From positions 1-64,000 of the forward strand of contig JAFYQQ010000058.1 in assembly GCA_017559845.1 (NCBI GenBank): DNA of 64,000 bases, in the 5' to 3' direction. Source of the stretch: Bacteroidaceae bacterium. Lineage in GTDB: Bacteria; Bacteroidota; Bacteroidia; Bacteroidales; Bacteroidaceae. A model generated the notes under the pieces. The model ran no database searches and had not been told where the DNA came from. It saw only the letters and a list, made by a program, of their open reading frames with translations. Made by a program: the position numbers and the translations under genes. Below are positions 54,836 through 61,180 of this stretch, piece by piece; the first letter of the stretch is position 1, and each line of letters starts with the position of its first letter.

Positions 54836-55002
54836 TCTTTGTTCGGGTTTGTCATAACGGGGGTTTAAAAACCCCAATGTTCTTAACTGCCCCGTCTTTG
54901 GTTTCGTCCAAATTGTTAACGCTCTGCATAGGTCATGCAAGTTTGGCTCTGCTCTCGCTTAACCACAAATCTCAGACCTATTAAGACGCAGAACGGCAAC
55001 AA

Positions 55003-56433
55003 TTATCTCTTCGTCCTCACTATCTTATACCCCAAAAACGCCATAAGTACCGTCATCACTGGACTCAGATAGCAGAAGATGGCATAAGGAGCATAGGCTA
55101 AAGTGGTAACACCCAACACCGAACTTTGCGTCATACCGCAAGTATTCCACGGAATCAGCACACTCGTTACCGTGGCGCTGTCCTCACAGGTACGGCTCAG
55201 CAGACGGCCTTCATATCCGTTGTCCTTGTACACGCTCTGGAAAATGTTGCTTGTCAGGATGATGCTCAGATACTGGTCCGCACTGACAATGTTCAGGAAG
55301 ATGCCAGTGAAAGCCGTTCCCGCCACCATAGATGCCGTTCCTTTTACCATACGGATTATGGCGTGCATGATGCTGTCCACCATACGGGTGGCGGTCATGG
55401 CCGCTCCGAAGATTGTGGCACACAGAATCAGCCAGATAGTACCTAACATGCCCGACATGCCACGTGTAGCCACCAACTCGTTCAGCTCCGGCGCTCCGGT
55501 CTCAACTCCCGTGCTGCCATACATCAATATCATGGCACCTCTGAAACGTCGGGCAATGCCCTCAAATTCCTCACCGGCAATGTGGTCCAGCAACTCGCCT
55601 TGCACGCACACCGCCACACCGATACCCATCAACACCGCAGTAAACAACACTGCCATGGCAGGTTTCTTGCGCAGAATCATGATGAAGGTCAGCACCGGCA
55701 CAAGCAGAAGCCAGGGTGAGAGCAGAAAAGTACTGTCCAGTGCCTCCTGCACCATGGCAATCTGTTCCACATCTGCCTGGGGTTGCATCAGTCCTCTTAC
55801 TGTGAAAACCAGCAATGTAACCAACATCGTTGGCACGGTGGTGTACATCATATAGCGTATATGGGTAAAGAGCGGAACTCCCACCGTGCTGCTTGCCAGT
55901 ACGGTAGTGTCCGAGAGCGGCGAAATCTTGTCACCGAAATAAGCGCCACTTATGACGGCTCCGGCAATCCATCCTTCTTCATAACCCAATGCCTGTCCAA
56001 TGCCCATCAGCGCAATGCCGATGGTGGCAATAGTAGTCCATGATGAGCCCGTCATCACGCTCACCACAGAACTGATAATGCAGGCGCTGGCCAGGAACCA
56101 TTGGGGATGCATGATTTCCATACCATAATATATCAGTGTGGGCACCACACCGCTCAGCATCCACGAGCCGCCTAACGCACCAATCAACAACAGGATGAAA
56201 AGTGCCTGACTCACGCCCGACACCTTCTCTGCAATAGCCTTTTCAAAGTCGTCCCATGTGATGCGCCGTGTCAGCAGACCGATGCCCACGCATACAGCGG
56301 TGGCCAGTATCAGAGCAATCTGACTGGCTCCGCTCAGCGCGTCATCGCCAAACACGCTCACCACACAAGCAATGAGTGCCACCAGTAAAACCAGTGGCAC
56401 ACATGCAACCCATAAGGGAGGGTATTCTTTCAT
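55003..56433 (-). CDS. NhaC-family Na+/H+ antiporter
   Basis: 476 residues and about 12 membrane helices. NhaC features include MKEYPPLWVACVPLVLLVALIA at the start, SSVVSVMTGSSWTTIATIGIALMGIG in the middle and the AYFGDKISPLSDTTVLAS motif with conserved Asp residues. It would exchange sodium (or an organic acid) for protons. It starts 15 bases after the POT transporter and is likely co-transcribed with it. Confidence 0.9.
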   Translation of the reverse strand: MKEYPPLWVACVPLVLLVALIACVVSVFGDDALSGASQIALILATAVCVGIGLLTRRITWDDFEKAIAEKVSGVSQALFILLLIGALGGSWMLSGVVPTLIYYGMEIMHPQWFLASACIISSVVSVMTGSSWTTIATIGIALMGIGQALGYEEGWIAGAVISGAYFGDKISPLSDTTVLASSTVGVPLFTHIRYMMYTTVPTMLVTLLVFTVRGLMQPQADVEQIAMVQEALDSTFLLSPWLLLVPVLTFIMILRKKPAMAVLFTAVLMGIGVAVCVQGELLDHIAGEEFEGIARRFRGAMILMYGSTGVETGAPELNELVATRGMSGMLGTIWLILCATIFGAAMTATRMVDSIMHAIIRMVKGTASMVAGTAFTGIFLNIVSADQYLSIILTSNIFQSVYKDNGYEGRLLSRTCEDSATVTSVLIPWNTCGMTQSSVLGVTTLAYAPYAIFCYLSPVMTVLMAFLGYKIVRTKR

Positions 56434-56448
56434 TTTCAGTATTTTATA

Positions 56449-58035
56449 TCAGCTTACCTTGTTCAGCTTCTTGATGATAGAGAAGATGAACAGTGCTGCC
56501 AGCAGGCAGATTACCATCAGGGTTCCCCATACGATGGTCAGGTCCATACCCCACATGTGGCCGGGGATACTTACCAGCTTGTTGCCAATGGCAGTGGCTA
56601 CGAACCATCCGCCCATCATCATTCCCTTGTACTTGTTGGGAGCAACCTTTGTTACGAATGAAATACCGATGGGGCTGAGCAACAGTTCGGCAAAGGTCAG
56701 AATCAGATATGCATTCACCAGCAAAGAGGGTGAGAGGTCGGCTACATGGGTGTGCTTTGCAGCGTCAGCGAGAGGCTGGTTCACGCTACATACAGTGAGC
56801 ATCAGGTAAGCGGCGGCAGCCACCAGCATACCCAAACCAATCTTCACGGGAGCCTTGGGTTCCTTGCCCTTCTTGCCAAGCCATCCGAACAGCGCAATGC
56901 TGATGGGAGTCAGCATCACCACGAAGCAAGCGTTAAAGTGCTGATAGATAGGAGCGCTCAGCTGGGTCTCCACACCGGGAGCGGGAATCATGTTGTAAAG
57001 GAAGAAGATGCTGACAATGATCATCACCACAGAAAGCACTCTGGGAAGTCCCTTGGTCTGGAAGATACCGAAAGCACCGTATACGATAAAGATGCCGGCC
57101 AAGAGGTTGCGCACGTCAAAGAGCATGCTGCCGATACCGGTAGAGGTGGTGGCGGTGTACTCATCGGCAAACCATGTCAGGGTCAGACCGTTCTGGTGGA
57201 ATGCCATCCAGAAGAAGATAACCACGGCAAATACCAGGCACAGGCATACGATACGTTCCTTGGTATCGTTCTCCACGGGAAGAGTGGCCTCTTCCACGTT
57301 TGCGGTCTTCTTGGTCTCAACTGCCTTTTTGCCATTGCCAATCACATGAGCATAGGTCTTGCGGCCCAGGAAGTAGATCAAAATTGAAGCGATTACGCTG
57401 ATGCATGCCACTGCAAAGGCAAAGTGGTAAGAGTCTGCCTTAGAGTAGTTTAATGACTGCTGTGCCCAATCCATTATAGAAATGGCGGCTGTGGGAGCGA
57501 ACAATGCGCCTACGTTGATGGCCATATAGAACAATGAGAAACCGCTGTCGCGTTTGTCTGCGAATTCGGGAGAGTTGTACAAATCGCCTACCATTACCTG
57601 CAGGTTACCCTTGAACAGACCGGTACCCAGTGACACGAATACCAGACCGGCAACCATGGCCACAAGCGCGGTGCTTGAACCGCCCAAAGGCACAGACAGG
57701 ATAAGATAACCCAGGAACATGATCAGGATGCCGATGACAACCATACGGCTGTAACCATACTTGTCGGCAAGGATACCGCCCAACAAAGGCAGCAGATACA
57801 CAAAGAAAAGGAATGTGGAGAAGGTTTCAGAGGCCCAACCAGAGTCAAAACCAAAGTTGTCGCCCAAGAACAATACAAATACGGCAAGCATGGTGTAATA
57901 GCCGAATCGTTCACCTGTATTGGCAAGCGCCAATGTCCATAAACCCTTGGGTTGTCCCTTATATGAGAGGATAAGGAAACATGCCCAAATTGCAAACAGC
58001 CCAACAATCAGTGGGGTTGATAATACTTCAAACAT
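56449..58035 (-). CDS. POT-family proton-coupled peptide transporter
   Basis: 528 residues, 12-14 helices. The ERFGYYTMLAVFVLFL segment is the E-x-x-E-R-F-x-Y-Y-type signature and FYMAINVGALFAP matches the conserved FY-x-x-IN-x-G-S motif. It imports di- and tripeptides with protons. The minus-strand -7 TATCTTTG lies at 58078-58071. Its pairing with NhaC suggests a transport module driven by shared ion gradients. Confidence 0.92.
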   Translation of the reverse strand: MFEVLSTPLIVGLFAIWACFLILSYKGQPKGLWTLALANTGERFGYYTMLAVFVLFLGDNFGFDSGWASETFSTFLFFVYLLPLLGGILADKYGYSRMVVIGILIMFLGYLILSVPLGGSSTALVAMVAGLVFVSLGTGLFKGNLQVMVGDLYNSPEFADKRDSGFSLFYMAINVGALFAPTAAISIMDWAQQSLNYSKADSYHFAFAVACISVIASILIYFLGRKTYAHVIGNGKKAVETKKTANVEEATLPVENDTKERIVCLCLVFAVVIFFWMAFHQNGLTLTWFADEYTATTSTGIGSMLFDVRNLLAGIFIVYGAFGIFQTKGLPRVLSVVMIIVSIFFLYNMIPAPGVETQLSAPIYQHFNACFVVMLTPISIALFGWLGKKGKEPKAPVKIGLGMLVAAAAYLMLTVCSVNQPLADAAKHTHVADLSPSLLVNAYLILTFAELLLSPIGISFVTKVAPNKYKGMMMGGWFVATAIGNKLVSIPGHMWGMDLTIVWGTLMVICLLAALFIFSIIKKLNKVS

Positions 58036-58170
58036 GATAAAATTATTGATTTAAATTAATTAATTTGGCGCAAAGATAACGAAAAATAATGAATCTGAAA
58101 CCCATCAATGGAAATTTTCGTAATTTTGCACTCCATTTTCAGCATACACACCTAAAAAAGAGAAAAAAGA

Positions 58171-59913
58171 ATGAAAGGATTTGGTTTGAAGCCCTCATTG
58201 ATAGACAGTTTGAGGGGATACAGTCGCGAGATGCTTATGAAGGATCTCATGGCCGGCATTATTGTAGGTATTGTGGCGCTTCCCCTTGCCATCGCATTCG
58301 GTATTGCCAGTGGCGTAACGCCCGAGAAGGGAATCATCACGGCCATCATTGCCGGTTTCCTCATTTCTCTGTTGGGAGGGTCCAAGGTACAGATTGGAGG
58401 TCCCACCGGAGCTTTCATCGTTATTATATATGGTATTGTCAACAATCCCGAATACGGCCTGCAGGGGCTGCTCATTGCCACTATTCTGGCCGGAGTCATC
58501 CTTGTGGCGCTGGGTGCGTTCCGTCTGGGTGCGCTTATCAAGTTCATCCCCTACCCCATCATTGTGGGTTTCACCGCAGGTATTGCTGTTACCATCTTCA
58601 CCACACAGATGGGCGACATCCTTGGTCTGACCCAAGAGGCGGTCAGCCAGACAGGAGAGGCCATCCGCATTCCGTTGAAGACGCCCGGCGATTTTATCGG
58701 CAAGTGGATCAGCTATGCCCAACACATCTCCACCTTTAATTTCTGGAACTTTGTCGTGGCCATCGGTAGCTTGTTGCTTATCATCTTCACACCCATGATT
58801 ACCCGCCGCATACCCGTGCTCAACAAGATTCCCGGCTCGCTCTATGGTATTCTGCTCGGCACCGTGGCCGTGCTGATTATGAAAGAGTCCTTCGGCATCA
58901 CCGGCATCGACACCATCGGTGACCGTTTTCAAATCCAGTCTCAGTTGCCCGATATGGTAGTGCCCGACATCACATTCGAACTGGTTCAGAAGCTCATGCC
59001 CGTGGCCTTCACCATTGCCATCCTCGGTGCCATCGAGAGTCTGCTTAGTGCAGCCGTGGCCGATGGTGTTACCGGGGACAAGCATGACAGCAACATGGAA
59101 CTCATTGCCCAGGGTGCAGCCAATATTATCACACCCCTCTTTGGCGGCATTCCCGCCACCGGTGCCATTGCACGCACCATGACCAACATCAACAACGGCG
59201 GACGCACGCCCATCGCCGGTATCATCCATGCCGTGGTGCTCCTGCTCATCCTGCTCATCCTCATGCCCTATGCCGAGTACATTCCTATGGCCTCTCTGGC
59301 TGCCGTATTGGTTATCGTCAGCTACAACATGAGCGGATGGCGTACTCTGAAGAGCCTCATGAACAATCCCAAGAGTGATATTCTGGTGCTGCTCACCACC
59401 TTCTTCCTCACCGTCATCTTCGACCTCACCATCGCCATTGAAGTGGGTCTCATCACCGCTTGCGCCCTCTTTATGAAGCGCATTATGGAGACCACCGAGA
59501 TCAGTGTCATCAACGATGAAATCAATCCCGGCGATGAAATGGGCTTGAGCCATGTCCATGACAGTCTGGCCATTCCCGAAGGTTGTGCCGTATATGAGAT
59601 TAACGGTCCCTTCTTCTTCGGCATTGCCAACAAGTTCGATGAGTTGCAGACCAACATCGGCCACGAGAAGCCCCGTGTCCGCATCATCCGCATGCGTAAG
59701 GTGCCGTTCATCGATTCCACGGGCATCCACAACCTCACCAACCTCATCCGTATGAATCAGGAAGACGGCATCCACATCATCCTCTCCGGTGTCAGCCCCA
59801 AGTTGCATAAGCAGCTCGAGAAGGCGCGCTTCTACAATCTGATTGCACCGGACCACATCTGCCCCCACATTGACATTGCGTTGGAGAAAGCCCGCGAGTT
59901 TTTGGCAAAGTAA
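58171..59913 (+). CDS. SulP-family anion transporter with STAS domain
   Basis: 580 residues. The membrane domain opens with DLMAGIIVGIVALPLAIAFGIASGVTPEKGIITAIIAGF and GGSKVQIGGPTGAFIVIIY, the SulP signature. It includes IPATGAIARTMTNINNGGRTPIAGI. A C-terminal STAS domain (about 455-575) holds FIDSTGIHNLTNLIRM. Substrates in the family are sulfate, bicarbonate or other anions. A TAATTTTG -7 lies at 58121-58128. It is the most G/C-rich gene of the window, with a very strong codon bias. Confidence 0.95.
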   Translation: MKGFGLKPSLIDSLRGYSREMLMKDLMAGIIVGIVALPLAIAFGIASGVTPEKGIITAIIAGFLISLLGGSKVQIGGPTGAFIVIIYGIVNNPEYGLQGLLIATILAGVILVALGAFRLGALIKFIPYPIIVGFTAGIAVTIFTTQMGDILGLTQEAVSQTGEAIRIPLKTPGDFIGKWISYAQHISTFNFWNFVVAIGSLLLIIFTPMITRRIPVLNKIPGSLYGILLGTVAVLIMKESFGITGIDTIGDRFQIQSQLPDMVVPDITFELVQKLMPVAFTIAILGAIESLLSAAVADGVTGDKHDSNMELIAQGAANIITPLFGGIPATGAIARTMTNINNGGRTPIAGIIHAVVLLLILLILMPYAEYIPMASLAAVLVIVSYNMSGWRTLKSLMNNPKSDILVLLTTFFLTVIFDLTIAIEVGLITACALFMKRIMETTEISVINDEINPGDEMGLSHVHDSLAIPEGCAVYEINGPFFFGIANKFDELQTNIGHEKPRVRIIRMRKVPFIDSTGIHNLTNLIRMNQEDGIHIILSGVSPKLHKQLEKARFYNLIAPDHICPHIDIALEKAREFLAK

Positions 59914-59939
59914 AGTAAGTTCATATCATATCAATACAG

Positions 59940-59974
59940 ACAGTAGGGACCTCATACGTTCCTACTGTTTTTTT
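59940..59974 (+). terminator. Terminator of the SulP gene
   Basis: ACAGTAGGGA pairs with TTCCTACTGT (9 of 10) around a 9-base loop, followed by TTTTTTTATT, 27 bases after the stop codon. Confidence 0.85.
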
Positions 59975-60035
59975 ATTCAGTTTTGATGTTAGTTTGAGTC
60001 CCTTTTGATAAATGTTTGGTTGGATACAAGTAGAA

Positions 60036-60174
60036 TTGTTTTTTGGCTTAACAGAAAAAATTTTTTGTCAACGATAAAAAGTTCATCCCAAGCCTTGGGA
60101 TGAACGTTTCAAACTTTGGGATGTACGTTCCAAACCTTGGGATATACATCCCAAAGCTTGGGACAAAACTTTCT
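60036..60174. repeat. 21-bp-phased palindromic array, copy 2
   Basis: The leader (TTTTTTGGCTTAACAGAAAA, T-run, CAACG ending at 60073) matches that of copy 1 at 14906, and the first arm again begins 12 bases after CAACG. Arms: TCCCA 60086, TGGGA 60096, TTTCA 60107, TGGGA 60117, TTCCA 60128, TGGGA 60138, TCCCA 60149, TGGGA 60159. Spacers alternate 5 and 6 bases, and the purine-rich arms are exactly 21 apart. The arms are G/C-richer than in copy 1, yet complementarity is preserved. It is located after a terminator and before the next operon, as is copy 1. Confidence 0.8.
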
Positions 60175-60296
60175 CCACTGAGAAAGAACTTTTTCTCCAC
60201 TGTCCTACAACAGTTTAGCTACTATGTTTCAACAATCATATAATATTGTACCTTTTTGTGCGTATAATTAGGGAGAAAAACATCGTCTGCAAAGGT

Positions 60297-60460
60297 GGGG
60301 AGATTCAATTACCGAGGGACTTTCATGTCTGTGGATACGTTGCCGTTCCGCGTCTTCCAGACGCCTTTTACTTGATGCGTCTTTAATTCCACGGGTTCAA
60401 GAACCCGCGGCTATTCGCCTTTGGCACCGCGTCTTTCAGACGCATTCCCCTTATTAAGAA
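60297..60460. repeat. Hairpin-module repeat, copy A
   Basis: A compound unit of short hairpins: GGGACTTTCATGTCT, CGTCTTCCAGACG, CGGGTTCAAGAACCCGCGG, GCGTCTTTCAGACGC, ending CCCCTTATTAAGAA. Nearly the same order of modules recurs at 60670-60831 and in part at 60838-60904. It resembles REP/BIME-type extragenic repeats. Between copies A and B (60461-60669) lie further hairpins (AACCTCTCACAAAGAGGTT 60543-60561) and partial modules. Confidence 0.75.
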
Positions 60461-60669
60461 GATTGTATTTCTTAAATCTTTTATCGAGAAACCATACGAA
60501 AAAGATGCGGTTGAATAGGTTTTGATTTCGTATCTTTCTCGCAACCTCTCACAAAGAGGTTAGTATCGCTATTGGGGAATTCGTCTGGAAGACGGGAATT
60601 TAAATAGCCGCGGACTTTTAAGTCCGTGGTATATAAAGCGTCCCCATACACCAAGGTCGTCTGGAAGAC

Positions 60670-60831
60670 GGGGATATGAATACCGAGGGACTTTCATGTC
60701 CCTGGACACGTTGCCGTTCCGCGTCTTCCAGACGCTATTTTCTTGATGCGTCATTTCTCCCACGGGTTCAAGAACCCGCGGCTATTCGCCTTTGGCACCG
60801 CGTCTTTCAGACGCATTCCCCTTATTAAGAA
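60670..60831. repeat. Hairpin-module repeat, copy B
   Basis: Almost identical in order and length to copy A: GGGGATATGAATACCGAGGG, the CTTTCATGTCC hairpin, CGTCTTCCAGACG, CGGGTTCAAGAACCCGCGG, and GCGTCTTTCAGACGC. Base changes between A and B sit mostly outside the stems or keep pairing. Confidence 0.75.
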
Positions 60832-60837
60832 AAAGAC

Positions 60838-60904
60838 GGGGATATGAATACCGAGGGACTTTTAAGTCCACGGATCAGTTGCCGTTCCGCGTCATCCTGA
60901 CGCC
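60838..60904. repeat. Hairpin-module repeat, copy C (truncated)
   Basis: Begins GGGGATATGAATACCGAGGG and has the module GGACTTTTAAGTCC, then GTTGCCGTTCCGCGTCATCC and stops at GACGCC. Only the first third of the full unit is present. Confidence 0.7.
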
Positions 60905-60912
60905 ATAACCAA

Positions 60913-60980
60913 AACTCACAACTCACTACTCATTGCTCACTACCCAACACTCAATGCTCATCGCTCACACCTCACCACTC
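60913..60980. repeat. Degenerate CTCAYT tract
   Basis: About nine imperfect 7-8 base repeats of the kind ACTCACT/GCTCATC, similar to the tract at 301-336 before the GH20 gene. It is followed by a TATATATAT run. Confidence 0.5.
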
Positions 60981-61035
60981 TTATATATATATAATAATGT
61001 GTAAAAGCACGTTTTGAAAAAAAGATGTTAATTTT

Positions 61036-61066
61036 TTTGACACTTTAGAAAAAAATGTTAACTTTG
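61036..61066 (+). promoter_or_regulatory. Consensus promoter of the large exported protein
   Basis: TTTG 61036-61039, exactly 19 bases, TAACTTTG 61059-61066: a full match to the Bacteroidetes consensus. Transcription would start near 61073, giving a leader of about 108 bases before the ATG. Confidence 0.8.
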
Positions 61067-61180
61067 ACTAAAAATGTCCTAAAAAGGGGCAAAATAACGT
61101 GCGAAAAGAGCAGAAAAACCCTCCTGTTCCGCTTGCACAAAGAATTAATTATCAAGAGGGTAACTTTAAAAATCATTGCT

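Noticed and set aside
58195..59868. A 557-codon open frame antisense to the SulP gene
   Set aside because: It is a by-product of the strong codon bias of SulP on the plus strand; its translation is low-complexity, rich in Gly, Asp, His and Asn, with no known domain.
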